A stretch of 64,000 bases of DNA from Trema orientale (taxonomy: Eukaryota; Streptophyta; Magnoliopsida; Rosales; Cannabaceae), in assembly GCA_002914845.1 (NCBI GenBank), contig JXTC01000147.1:62001-126000 (forward strand). The letters run 5' to 3'. The position numbers and the translations under genes are program-made. Numbering within the stretch: position 1 is the stretch's first letter; each line of letters begins with the position of its first letter. Below the pieces are notes generated by a model. It was given only the letters and a program-made list of their open reading frames with translations, made no database searches and had not been told where the DNA came from. Of this stretch, positions 22,891 to 34,647 are shown in pieces.

Positions 22891-23669
22891 CATGTTTAGT
22901 TGAAAATGATAAGTCATCCTAGATAATTGATTCAGGAGTAACTGATCATGTTAGTTCTTCTTTATAAATGCTTAGTTCTTGGATAGAACTTACTCATAGA
23001 GATCATGTTCTGAGAGTTGGAAATGGGAATAGAGTATCAGCAAAGGCAGTGGGAGTCGTTAGGCTCAACTTTAGAAATAAATATTTATTTTTGAATAATA
23101 TTTATTTTATTCCTAGATTTACCAGAAATTTGATTTCTGCATTTATATTGTTTGAACAATTATTTATACTTTCTTTTTATAATAATAAGATTATTATATC
23201 TAAGAATTGTTTGGATATTTGTTCAACAAGTATAAGAAGATGGGCTTTTTATGTTAAAGCTCACTCAGAACATACTGCTTAACTCTGAAATATTCAAAGT
23301 GGAACAACCTAAACATAAAAAGCAAAAGATTTCTTATGAGGATAATGCATATCTATAGTATCTACGACTAGGTCACATAAACCAAAATAGGATTGAAAAA
23401 CTAGTAAAAGATGGCCCTTTTAGAGAACTAACAGTTGGAACTCTACCAGTTTGTGAATCCTACTTAGAAAAAAAGATGACCAAGAGATCTTTTTCTAAAA
23501 AAAGTTAAAGAGCAAAAGAACCTCTTGAGCTTGTACATATGGACATCTGCGATCTATTGAATATACAAGTAAGAGGTAGTTATGAATATTTTGTCACTTT
23601 TATAGATGATTTTTCTAGATATGGTTATATCTATTTAATGTTAAGGAAATTAGAAACTTTTGGAAAGTT
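22891..23669 (+). pseudogene. Copia A protease and integrase, N-terminal part (interrupted by Athila insertion)
   Basis: Protease active site DSG followed by VTDHV at about 22930, then a GAG-pre-integrase domain (LRLGHINQNRIEKLVKDG near 23370; PVCESCLEKKMTKRSF near 23450), and the start of the integrase core (PLELVHMDICDL…FVTFIDDFSRYGYIYLM, 23522-23640) with its first catalytic Asp. Stops and frameshifts occur throughout. It breaks off at 23669, where the Athila-like element is inserted; the core resumes at 33047. Confidence 0.8.
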
Positions 23670-25186
23670 TGATAACTCTATGAAAATAGAGTTATTTATG
23701 TACTTTTACTTAAATGTTTTGTGTGTTTTTGTGTAATTTTAGATTAATTTAGGTTGTTTTATAGTTAATTTGATTTTTAGTATTTATACATAATTTTATT
23801 AGATTTTAGTATTTAATTTAATTTGATAATTTGATTTAGTTTAGATAATTTAGTTTTATTTATTTAAATTCGGATTATATTTTTATTTGGTTTAAATTAT
23901 GATTTAGGTTTAATTTTTATTTGAATTTGATTTAGTTTAATTTTTATTTGATTTAGATTAAAGAAAAAAAGAATAGAAAAATCGGAAAATGAATAACCAG
24001 ATGCGCAAGTGGGAAAAAGAAGTGGAGGTGCGTTCATAGCCGTCGGATCGAGCCTCAAGAGCACCAGACGGGCGCGTGTATCTCACGCGGAGGCATAGGC
24101 GAGTGGAGCAGCAGTAGCCGACAGCTGGGGCCCGTGTGCTGCAGCTGCTGCCAGCCGTGTTTGATCCCGTGCTTCGCGGCTCCCGTGCAACCGGTTCTCC
24201 ACCCAACTAAAAGCCGCCACCTTAGTCAGTAGACTTTGACTCTACTTTTGTCCAATCAGGCGCAATTTTAGTGCCGATTTCATCCATTTTCGGCCGCATG
24301 TGATTATTTCCCAAGCCTCAGAAAATGTGAATAAAGAAGAGGAAGAGAGAGAAAGGGAAAGAGAAAATTGTGCGAAATCGACACATCACATGACCAATCA
24401 GAAGCCATCTTTAGAGATATGGAGACTTGCACAACACTCCAAACTCAGCTATAAATAGCCAGAACGTGAGAGGAAAAAATACACACCAATTTTGAGAGAG
24501 AAAACTCTACTTTTTCTAGAGAGAGAGTGTGAGATGTGTGAGATGTCAGGTAAGTTTTTAGAGATGCTAGATAGATGATCTTAGTTGTGTAGTTTTTTTT
24601 CTATTTTCCAGCTTTGATTCCTGAGAGTGCTTCAAACCTTATATATTTGGTTTGTTAAATTCTTCAATATTTTTATTTTCAATATATTATTTTCTAGTTT
24701 CTCATATAAATTCAGTCATGCTTTCTTTATGTGGTGATCTAAACTAGATTATAATTATATTTGTTTTATTAGTTGATCTTTTACTGCAGTATTGTCTCTG
24801 TGATATATTGTCGATCTTAGATAACTAATAAGATAGATTATTTTGGTGTTAATTAGAAGAATTTCTGATATTGAGTACTTTAGATTAATATTGTTCTTAA
24901 TTGTTATATTTTTCGGTTATGTGTTTGGGATGTGAAGCATATAATGAGTGATAAATAGGAATCAAAGTTGGTAACAGTTAGGCGAACAATTAAGTGAATC
25001 TTGAAGTCTTGTTTTCTCATATTGGTATTTTCATTTATTATTTTGTGATTACTTTAATTTATTGCACATTTTATTTTTTATTTTCAATTTTTCTTTCTAT
25101 TTTTCGTTACCTTTTATTGTTGATTTACTTCTCTGTGGGATCGACACCTTAATCTATATTACGATAGCCGCTAGTATATTTTGAGC
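23670..25186 (+). repeat. 5' LTR of the Athila-like element
   Basis: Starts TGATAACTCTATG; ends AGTATATTTTGAGC just before the primer site. A TATA box (CTATAAATAG, 24449-24458) and CT/GA-rich start region near 24480-24530 mark the probable promoter. It lacks ATAGACA, which ends the 3' LTR copy. Confidence 0.85.
24449..24458 (+). promoter_or_regulatory. TATA box of the Athila-like LTR
   Basis: CTATAAATAG, with a probable transcript start about 25-35 bases downstream. It sits in the only moderately GC-rich part of the LTR. Confidence 0.65.
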
Positions 25187-25190
25187 GATT

Positions 25191-25206
25191 TGGCGCCGTT
25201 GCCGGG
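25191..25206 (+). promoter_or_regulatory. Primer binding site, Athila type
   Basis: TGGCGCCGTTGCCGGG is the well-known Athila primer sequence complementary to the 3' end of tRNA-Asp. Confidence 0.85.
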
Positions 25207-25713
25207 AAGCCAAATTAACAAAAAAGGTACACAATTCTTTCATCCTTTTTCTTATAGATTTTTGTAAAAATATTTTTCTTATAGGTTTAGTTTCTTTTAT
25301 TTTTAAATTTTGTTTTCTTTTTTTAGTTTAGATTTTATTTTTATTAATTATGTTTATTAATTTTCTAGACTTTATGTTTTTAATTAGCTATTTTTTCCCT
25401 CATTTTTTTTAATTTTATTATTATTATTTTTTTAAAAAAAAAATTTTGTTGTTTGCGTAATCGGTAGAAACTGGGATTGTTCTGTCACAAAGGCATTGCC
25501 TAAGAAAGATTGGTTACAGAATAATAAGGACTGCAACCATGACCCCTCCAACTCACCTGGGAACCTCGGGGAGTTCTGTCTAGAAAAGTTGGGTTTTAAG
25601 TGGGACCTTTTGCACCCTTTCCAATCGATCTGGGAATATTCTTAGTGTATACTTTTTGCATTCACTTCACAAATTTCCTTTCTTAAAATTAAAAAAAAAA
25701 AAAACTTAGGTGT

Positions 25714-28240
25714 ATGTCTTGGTATAGAGACGAAACAGGAAGACTTAGTAGACGACTCGATTTTGAAGAATATTCATCCTCTTGGTCAGGCACAGATTCA
25801 TCAGAAACACCTTTACCAGCCAACATGAATCAAATTGAGAATAACGCTGCTAGGACTTTAAATGATTACCTACACCCAACCCGCACAGCCACACCTTCAT
25901 GCAACATTTTTCCACAAAATACACCGCAAATGGATTTTAAACCTGGCATGATCCAACTTTTACCTAACTTCCATGGCCTAGATAGTGAAAATCCATATTT
26001 GCACATTAGGGAATTTGAAGAGGTAGTGGCCACTTTCCATAGCCAACCCAATGCAGTAGATGCTGTTAGGTTAAAATTTTTCCCATTCTCCTTGAAAGAT
26101 AAAGCGAAGAGTTAGCTATACTCTTTGAGACCGAGATCCATAGGTACATGGGCGGAAATGACCCGAGCTTTCTTTAACAAATACTTCCCGCATCATAAGA
26201 CCAGCAGCCTTAAAAGACAGATCTCAACCTTTTCCCAAAAAGATAGTGAAACATTATATCAAGCCCGGGAGAGATTCAAAGAGTTACTGAACATGTGCCC
26301 ACACCATGGGTACGAAAATTGGCGACTAGTAAGCTACTTCTACGACGGATTAACCATTAGGGAGCGCCAATTTATAGAGATGATGTGCAATGGAGAATTC
26401 CTACAAAAAGACCCAGATAAAGCCATAGACTACCTGAATGAGTTAGCTGAGAAAGCCCACACGTGGACTGGACCTAGTACTACTGATAGCACTAATAGGT
26501 CACGACCAACTGGAATCTACCATCTTAGGGAAGAAGATAGCCTTAAAGCCCAACTAGAAGCTGCGACTAGGGAATTAGAGGCTTTGAAAACTAGGGATAG
26601 TAGAGTCACACATACGGTTGCTAAGGTAGAATCTCAGGCTACATGTTTTATCTGTGGGGGAGTAGAACACTTAGCTCAGGATTGCCCAACTTACAGTGAG
26701 ATGAGAGGGGTTTATGAAGAACAATGTAATGCCTTAGGAACGTTTAGAAAGCCTTTCTCACCGTACTCTGACACGTACAATCCTGGTTGGAGAAACCACC
26801 CAAACTTTAGCTGGAGATCTGACCAAAATCAACCTGCATCATCTAATAATAATTGGAACACTGAGGCACCACCACCTAGGAATTACTTTGCACCTCAATA
26901 CAATGCACGACCCAATAGGAATCCTTTAGAGGAAACACTTCAGGCATTTATGGAGGCGCAGAATAAAACTAATCAAAAGTTTGAGTCTGTACTTATACAG
27001 GTGATGGAAGAGATTAAAGAGATTAAGAGGCAGATAACTAAGCTGACTAACGCTCTTACTGTACAAGAGCGTGGAAGATTTCCTGCCCAACCTCAGGCTA
27101 ATCCGAAGGGGCAACACTTGGCACAAACCTCTGGCGCTGATACGCAAAATATTAAAGAGGTCAATTCCATTACTACTCGAAGTGGTAAGACTTTAGATGG
27201 TCCAACTCTACCAAGTAATACTACTACCCTGAATAGTACTGATGATGCCCCTCCACAAGAAGCTGAAAAGAAATTTCCGATTACAGTGCCTTTTCCTCAA
27301 GCTCTCAAAATAGGAAAAATACCAGAAAATCAAGGTGAGATCCTCGAAAACCTTAAAAAAGTTAAAATTAATCTACCTTTGTTACATGTGATCAAGCATG
27401 TACCATTATACGCTAAGGTGATCAAAGATCTGTGTACCATAAAAAAGAGGCACCATGTCAAGAAGACTGCATTCTTGACCGAGCAAGTAAGTGCAGTAAT
27501 TGAGCAGAAAATACCGCCCAAATACACGGATCCAGGTTGTCCCACTATCACCTGCCACATAGGGACACACGAGTTCGGCCAAGCACTTTTAGACCTAGGA
27601 GCAAGTGTAAATCTTATGCCATATTCTGTATATTTGCGACTAGGCCTTGAAGAAATTAAGCCCATATCTGTAGTACTGCAGCTTGCCGATCGTGCTGTAC
27701 GGAGACCGAGAGGGATAGTAGAAGATGTTCTGCTGTAAATTGATAAATTCTACTATCCTGTTGATTTTCTAATCCTGGATACACAATCCGTGGTTGACAT
27801 CGAGTCCAAGATCCCTCTAATCTTAGGAAGACCTTTCCTTGCTACAGCAAATGCCCTCATTAATTGTAGGAATGGTCTAATGAAGTTATCGTTTGGGAAC
27901 ATGACTCTGGAGGTAAATATTTCCACGTTGGAAAACAACCACAAGATGATGATGAGTGTTATCGTACTGATGTGATAGACACAATAGTAACAGAGGAAAT
28001 TGACAAGAGCTACAAGTTTGATCCTTTGAGTTATATATTTCGTGGTGATTTGTTTTATCCTGATAATATTAATGTTTCTGCTGATTTTAAGATACATGAT
28101 AAGCAAAAGAAATTCTTTCAGCCACACTTTGAGAAGTTGCCTCCTGAAAGAGATAAGTCGAAACCCTTTGATGTGAAGACTTTGAGAGACTACTCAGCTC
28201 CACAATCTGAGGGTCCCATACATGTGTTTAATAATGGTTG
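25714..28240 (+). pseudogene. Athila-like gag and protease
   Basis: One frame from 25714 to 27738 is interrupted only by TAG at 26113-26115, where the family has Trp (…KDKAKS stop LYSLRPRSIGTW…), a single G-to-A change. Recognisable blocks: MIQLLPNFHGLDSENPYLHI, EMTRAFFNKYFPHHKT, SFSQ-type KDSETLYQARERFKELL, a knuckle CFICGGVEHLAQDC, and the protease loop LLDLGASVNLMPYSVYLRLG. A stop at 27736-27738 ends the frame; the C-terminal protease segment (VDFLILDTQ, IPLILGRPFLATANALI) follows in a shifted frame to about 27960, and a further piece (FFQPHFEKLPP) to 28240. The reverse transcriptase that should follow is deleted. With two point stops this copy is probably inactive, although gag alone is nearly whole. 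Confidence 0.85.
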
Positions 28241-28836
28241 AAGAATTTTGTGGAGATGGTAGACCAACCTAAGGAGATCACTTTGGTGGTTCCTGTCTAC
28301 CATGATGTATCAGGTTTTATCTTTATGTACTATAGTTTTTGTTTCTTTTATTTTCTTAGTTTTTGTTTTAGTTTTTATTTTTGTTGCGTTTCTTTATTTT
28401 CATTCTCTTCTCTAGCCTATTCATTACAAAGCCTATACTTCATATGGAATCTCTATCATACAGGTGTGCTCTATCCTTTGCTCTTTTCTTTTTATGTTTT
28501 GTGACAGTGAGGACACTGTCTGATTTAGGTTGGGGGTGGCGGCATATGCATGCACATTTTTAATGCACATATCTTTCATGCATGTACAAAATTTTTCCGA
28601 GAAAAAAATATTTTGAAAAAATTGAAAAAAAAAAGTTTTTTTTTATGACTCAGTTTGATGATCAAATGCTAATGATAATATTTAGTTTTACTGAATGAAG
28701 TTCTTAGGAAAATAATGAATGTTGTTTTTGTCTATGTGCTTGATTCTTATGTTAGTTTGATCTTTGCTTATGATTCTTGAATATTTTTGAGCACTCAGTT
28801 GTATTTTAATTGTTTTGTTTGCTTGGAGAAAGTTTA
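28241..28836 (+). other. Athila-like 3' non-coding region, before the nested LTR
   Basis: Contains GGACACTGTCTGATTTAGGT followed by TGGGGGTGG near 28510, a landmark that in Athila elements lies after the envelope-like region. Its closeness to the protease shows that pol and everything up to this point have been deleted. T-rich, non-coding. Confidence 0.6.
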
Positions 28837-30894
28837 TGTAAAAACCTGTATATTTTAAGGGTAAATGGGTCTTTTGACCAATTTAAAAAAAAATATTTTT
28901 TTTTTCCTCTCTCTCTCTCCCCCACGTGCCCCCCCACTCCCGATTCTTTTCTTCTTCTTCTTCTCTTCTTTCTTCTTCTTTTTCTTCTTCTTCTTCTCTC
29001 GGCCGAAAAGTCAAGCCGCCGCAACTCGGAGCTCCGGCCACCGTTCAGCCCCGCCAGACGCCGGCGAAGCTCCGTCCGGCCGAGCTGCACCTTCGCCAGC
29101 CTTCCCCCGCCGCCGACGTCACCTGCAGCGGCCACAATCACCGGAAAATGCTAAGGAGCCCAAAACGGATTTTTGGCCGCCGGCGAAGATTCCGGCGTCC
29201 ATTCGCCGTGAAACTGGTCCCGTTGAACTCGTCTCCTCACGATCTTCGACATGGTATATATATCTCGATCCCATACTGTCCGGATCAAAATTTACCATTT
29301 TTGTTAATTTTGAGTTATTTTTAGTTTTATATTTAAATTTGTCAATCCGGCCGTTAGATTGCGTTTTTGACCTCATATTTGGAATGTACTCGGAAAATGG
29401 AGAAGTTTGATATATATATTGTGTTGTTTGGTGATCGACCCAAAAATCGCGATCGGACGATCGAGATTTTGTCTCGATTCGCATGCCACCGGTCCGGTGT
29501 GGACCCGGACCCGAATTTGGCAAGTTATATGCCTAACCTAGCTATTTTGGGTGCTAGGAATCCAACGAACAGGTCCGTTCGTGGAATTGAAGTTCCGGTG
29601 ATAAGTTGACCTTTCGCAAGAGGACGATCGAGGGTTTGGAATTGGTTCCCGACCCTCCGGGCGATCGTCAACGATACCTTGAGGACTCAACAGCGTAGAA
29701 TCGCTATTCCGGTGAGGTAGGGGTTCAATTACCAAGTTTTCTACTTATTTTGTTTGAATTATGCATTATGACCTATTTCTTGAAATTGTCGATTTTCATG
29801 GATTTTATGGATTTGATTGGATATCTGGTGGACTTTGAAACTATTGAAATGTATCGGATTATTCTGGGATTGGTTTGTATGATTTTTATGCAGGTTAAAA
29901 ATTTTGGTTTTGGGAAAATACAGCTGTTATGCTGCCCAATTTTCTGTAAATCCCAGAATAATACCAAATGAGTTTTGAAGCATGATTTCTTGATATACTT
30001 GATGCATGGTTATTACACACTCTATGATATGTTGTACCTACCATAGGATCACACACTTGAGTTCCATTTTAGCATCATGGTATTTAGATCGCTGGCGAGT
30101 TGCTGCAGCGCTAGGTGAGAGACCTAGGCCCCTGCGCAGGTTTTGCTGATACACCTCCGGGTAGTGTCAGGATGCTGGGTACCTCTGTTCAAGAGGTATT
30201 ACAGGACTGTGATGAGAGGATGGGAGCTCATAGATATACTTATACTTGGTTGATTTATGATATGTACAACATGATTATGAATATGATTATGAACATGGTG
30301 ACTTTGGTTTTGGTTTTGATTTTGAATATGTGGTTGTACTCGAATATTTGTAAACTTGTTTTATAACTGGATTTTAGAAAGGTACTAACCATGCAGGTTT
30401 CAAAAGTTGCATTCATACTAAAAAGGTAATTGAATTCCTACTGAGCATGTAAATGCTCACCCCCCTTATCTTTCCCTTCTCAGGTGGTGTACAATGTGAT
30501 TTGAGCAACTCCGGAGCAGAGTGACTAGGACTGCAGGATTTGTTCTAGTTTAGTAGTTGGTAAATACTTGGTAACTCTCATTTGGATTTGTAATAACATT
30601 TAAGGCCCATACATTGGATTTAGCCTGTATTATCTATTATGCCTACTTGTGATGACAATGGTGATGCATGTCTATGTTTTATTACTATCATTAACAGTCT
30701 ATGCCTAGTGGTGATCACAAACTGTGGGAATTTACAATTTAAACTATTTTTATAATCTTTATAGAAGCTGTCGTTTTTCAACTAGATGTCGTTTTCCTAA
30801 AGAATTGCAGTTTCTAAAATTTTTCAAAAATAAATTATGAATTTCCATTGTGAAATTCCCATTCTGCCACTGGCTCGGGGTTTGGGTCGTGACA
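28837..30894 (+). mobile_element. Solo LTR, chromovirus (Tekay/Del-like), nested in the Athila-like element
   Basis: GTTTA flanks both sides (28832-28836, 30895-30899), the LTR starts TGTAAAAACC and ends GGGTCGTGACA, and no internal retrotransposon sequence is present, so it is a solo LTR left by recombination. The ending GGGTCGTGACA and the CACCCCCCTTATC…CAGGTGGTGTACAATG region near 30460-30500 are familiar from plant Tekay/Del LTRs. The GC-rich stretch at 28990-29250 produces long chance frames (Ser- and Arg-rich), which I do not regard as genes. Confidence 0.85.
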
Positions 30895-30899
30895 GTTTA

Positions 30900-31954
30900 T
30901 GTGATTAAGTGAATTTTTGAAATCTCACTAGTAAATTCTAGAACCTGTTTGATTATCACTTGAAGCGAAATCCTAGACTAAGCTGTATTAGAGATATGAT
31001 TTAGGCCATTTTTGGATCGTTTGGGCCTTTCAAGCCTACCTTTGACACTTAATTATCCTTAGTTTACCTTATTTGAGCCTAATTTTTATCTTTTTCTTTG
31101 TTACCCATATTTTTGACCTAAGGCTTATAATGGTTTTCGACATCTTACCCTTCTGCCTTATAGCACATATGATCTTTATTAAGCATATTTTATGTTATGT
31201 GATATTATGGGAGAAAGGGTGGGGTTTTGAAATGTCTTTTTGAGGCTAAAAAAAAAAAAGAAAAAAAAAGTGTTATACTCTTGTGAAAAGAAAAGAATAG
31301 TAAAAATGATAAGTTTGGGGGTATATCACTTCAAAAAAAAACGAATGAAAAAAGTCTGAAACAAAAAAAAGGGAGTTTGAAAGAAAATAAGAGAAGAAAG
31401 TGAAGTGCAGAAGGAAGTGGAAAATAAGTTTGGGGGTTGTATTAATGCAGTGTTTGAAACAGTGTTTGAAGTGGAGTTTCATAAAGATTTGAGAATAAGC
31501 TATGTGCTTAAGGTAATTTGAGCCATCAAAATGACTATTATCCTACCTTTACCCTAGCCATACGTTACAAGCTTAAATAAAGTCCTATTGATCTCTGATG
31601 CAATATTGGTCTACATTAGTGGAGAGTGATATAAAAAACAGGCTTATGAAGTTTATTTATCATCTAGAGATTGTACATATGTCACTTGATTGTGTAAACT
31701 TATCTGGGTTGCAAATGATTAAATGTAATTATTCACACACACACTCAAGAATTTAAGTGAAGTTAAATTGGCATTTGAATTGAAATTCTAGACTATTTAC
31801 AGTGTTCAGAGTTTTTCTTTGAGTTTTATATTATGTGAAATTTTTGAGGCAGAATCTTTGAGAATTGAACTGAATTATGTTTAGGTGTTTAGATTTTTCT
31901 TTTAGGTTTTTCTTTTCTTTTGCCAGGGACTAGCAAAGTTTAAGTTTGAGGGTG
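30900..31954 (+). other. Athila-like 3' non-coding region, after the nested LTR
   Basis: A-rich non-coding DNA with repeated AAGTTTGGGGG phrases (31312, 31427) and the final TAAGTTTGAGGGTG polypurine tract that abuts the 3' LTR. Confidence 0.65.
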
Positions 31955-33041
31955 TGATAACTCTATGAAAATAGAGTTATTTATATTCTTTTACTTCAAT
32001 GTTTTGTGTGTTTTTGTATAATTTTAGATTAATTTAGGTTGTTTTGTAGTTAATTTGATTTTTAGTATTTATACATAATTTTATTAGATTTTAGTATTTA
32101 ATTTAATTTGATAATTTGATTTAGTTTAGATAATTTAGTTTNNNNNNNNNNNNNNNNNNNNNNNNNNNNNNNNNNNNNNNNNNNNNNNNNNNNNNNNNNN
32201 NNNNNNNNNNNNNNNNNNNNNNNNNNNNNNNNNNNNNNNNNNNNNNNNNNNNNNNNNNNNNNNNNNNNNNNNNNNNNNNNNNNNNNNNNNNNNNNNNNNN
32301 NNNNNNNNNNNNNNNNNNNNNNNNNNNNNNNNNNNNNNNNNNNNNNNNNNNNNNNNNNNNNNNNNNNNNNNNNNNNNNNNNNNNNNNNNNNNNNNNNNNN
32401 NNNNNNNNNNNNNNNNNNNNNNNNNNNNNNNNNNNNNNNNNNNNNNNNNNNNNNNNNNNNNNNNNNNNNNNNNNNNNNNNNNNNNNNNNNNNNNNNNNNN
32501 NNNNNNNNNNNNNNNNNNNNNNNNNNNNNNNNNNNNNNNNNNNNNNNNNNNNNNNNNNNNNNNNNNNNNNNNNNNNNNNNNNNNNNNNNNNNNNNNNNNN
32601 NNNNNNNNNNNNNNNNNNNNNNNNNNNNNNNNNNNNTATTGTCTCTGTGATATATTGTCGATCTTAGATAACTAATAAGATAGATTATTTTGGTGTTAAT
32701 TAGAAGAATTTCTCATATTGAATACTTTAGATTAATATTGTTCTTAATTGTTATATTTCCCGGATATGTGTTTGGGATGTAAAACATATAATTGAGTGAT
32801 AAATAAGAATCAAAGTTGGTAACAGTTAGGCGAACAATTAAGTGAATCTTGAAGTCTTGTTTTCTCATATTAGTATTTTTATTTATTATTTTGTGATTAC
32901 TTTAATTTATTGCTTAGTTTATTTTTTATTTTTGATTTTTCTTTTTATTTTTCGTTATCTTTTATTTTTGATTTACTTTTCTGTGGGATCGACACCTTAA
33001 TCTATACTACGATAGCTGCTAGTATATTTTGAGCATAGACA
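31955..33041 (+). repeat. 3' LTR of the Athila-like element (contains assembly gap)
   Basis: Aligns to the 5' LTR from its start to 32141 and again from 32637. It ends AGTATATTTTGAGCATAGACA. A few percent of positions differ from the 5' LTR. Confidence 0.85.
32142..32636. other. Assembly gap (495 N)
   Basis: Lies within the 3' LTR. The matching part of the 5' LTR (23857-24789) is 933 bases, so the gap length is probably underestimated. Confidence 0.95.
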
Positions 33042-33046
33042 AAGTT

Positions 33047-33690
33047 CAAAGAGTTCCTTGTAGAAGCTGAAAACAATTGGGTAAGTCTTTAAAGACACTT
33101 CAATTAGATCGAGGTAGTGAGTACCTTGACATAGAATTCAAGGATCATTTAATTGAAAAGGGAATTGTGTCCCAATTTATCGCATATGGAACTCTGCAAC
33201 AAAATGGTGCAGCAGAAAGAAGAAATCGTATGTTGCTTGACATGGCTAGGTCAATGCTAAGTTACTCATCCTTACCATTATCATTTTGGGAATACAAACT
33301 GTAATATACATTCTAAATATGGTTCCTTCCAAATCTGTGCCTAAAACATCTTTAGAGTTGTGGAATGGGCTGAAACTTCGTTTACGTCACATCCGCATAT
33401 GGAGGTGTCAAGCATATATACTGAAGACAAAGACAGGAAAACTAAAACCACATTCAGAAGCGTATATATTTGTTGGATATCCCAAAGGGACAAGAGGTGG
33501 TTTGTTCTATGTCTTCAAGATAAGAAAGTATTTGCATCGATAAATGCTACTTTCTTTGAGCACGACTATATGACAAATTACAAACCTCGAAATAAAATTT
33601 TAATTGAAGAGTTGCTTAATAAACCAATCACAAGAGAACTGACAATAGTTGTTGAAAGTCAACAATAAGAAAGCACTACTTAAGATCAGG
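33047..33690 (+). pseudogene. Copia A integrase, continued after the Athila insertion
   Basis: Resumes with FKEFLVEAENN, then LQLDRGSEYLD (second catalytic Asp), QQNGAAERRNRMLLDMARSM (catalytic Glu region), SLELWNGLKLRLRHIRIWRC and PHSEAYIFVGYPKGTRGGLF. Frameshifts separate three open segments (33077-33304, 33286-33543, 33360-33668). Confidence 0.85.
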
Positions 33691-33757
33691 AATCTTTGCC
33701 ATCTTTCTACCTCATCATAGTGGGAGGGCTATGAGACTATCTTCTCGCTATAGAAAC

Positions 33758-34647
33758 TGTAACACTACTAGGCCTCAGCTAAAAGTGCTAGCTTGAAGAT
33801 ACTTTTGGACTCATGGACCACCACTTAAATACCTATGATCTTCCTAGAGTATACTCTATGTAGGACTTGGGGCGTTACAATCTTCCCCCGTTGAGGACCT
33901 AGCGTCCTCGCTAGGTGGTCTACATTCAATAGTCCACATATAATCCCTATGGGCGAAGTCCATATTTACCACGATTTCGGTCCATGGCAACCTTCCAAGA
34001 CTTACATAGGTATAGAATAAGTCGGCTCTGATACTAAATGTAACACCACTGGGTCTCACCCAAAAGTGCTAGCTTAAAAGTTCTTTTGAACTTATGGACC
34101 ACCACTTAAATACCCATGATCTTCCCAGAGCATACCTAATGTGGGACTTGGGGCATTACAAATGTAACACCACTGGCCCTCACCTAAAAGTGCTAGCCTG
34201 AAGGTACTTTTAGGTGGCTCATAGACTATTACTTAAATACTCATGATCTTGCCAGAGCATACCTTACGTGGGACTTGGGGCATTACAATCTCCTTGGGGC
34301 ATTACAATCTCCCTCCGTTAAGGGCCTAGCGTCCTCACTAGGGGGTCCACACTCAATAGCCTACATATAACCCCTATGGGCGGGGTTCATGTTCACTATG
34401 ATTTCGGCCCGTGGTGGCGGGGTTCATATTCACCACGATTCTAGCCCGTGGCAGCCTTCCAAGACTCACACATGTATGGACTGGATTGACTCTTAATACC
34501 AAATGTAACACCATTGGCCCTCACCCAAAAATGCTAGCTTGAATGTACTTTTGGGTGGCTCATAGACCATCACTTAAATACTCATGATCTTGCCAGAGTA
34601 TACTTGATGTGGGACATGGGGCATTACAATCTCCTTAGAGCGTTACA
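33758..34647 (-). mobile_element. TRIM array: two short LTR elements side by side in copia A
   Basis: Four copies of a 122-144 bp repeat that starts TGTAACACC and ends GGGGCATTACA on the plus strand lie at 33758-33879, 34039-34160, 34163-34306 and 34504-34647. On the minus strand they read TGTAATGCCCCAAG…GGTGTTACA, followed by TTTAGTATCAGAGCC at 34024-34038, an initiator-Met primer site. Element 1 therefore has a 159-bp interior (33880-34038) and element 2 a 197-bp interior (34307-34503). In element 2 the LTR tip is itself duplicated (ATCTCCTTGGGGCATTACA). No coding capacity; I found no clear target duplication. The total size of 0.4-0.5 kb each fits terminal-repeat retrotransposons in miniature. 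Confidence 0.8.

Larger units (their letters stand above)
23670..33041 (+). mobile_element. Athila-like Ty3/gypsy element, internally deleted, inserted in copia A
   Basis: A 5-bp duplication AAGTT flanks it (23665-23669, 33042-33046), and the interrupted copia integrase resumes immediately afterwards. 5' LTR 23670-25186, primer site TGGCGCCGTTGCCGGG at 25191 (tRNA-Asp type, usual for Athila), gag and protease 25714-28240, then directly the 3' non-coding part; reverse transcriptase, RNase H, integrase and envelope-like regions are absent. The 3' LTR (31955-33041) is interrupted by the N gap. LTRs start TGATAACTC, preceded by TAAGTTTGAGGGTG as polypurine tract. A solo LTR is nested at 28837-30894. 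Confidence 0.88.

Noticed and set aside
28865..29410. Several overlapping 110-180-codon ORFs on both strands (Ser- or Arg-rich)
   Set aside because: They lie in the GC-rich part of a solo LTR, are low complexity from CTT/GAA repeats, and match no family.
33758..34647. Cassandra-type TRIM
   Set aside because: No 5S rRNA-like sequence was found in the LTRs.
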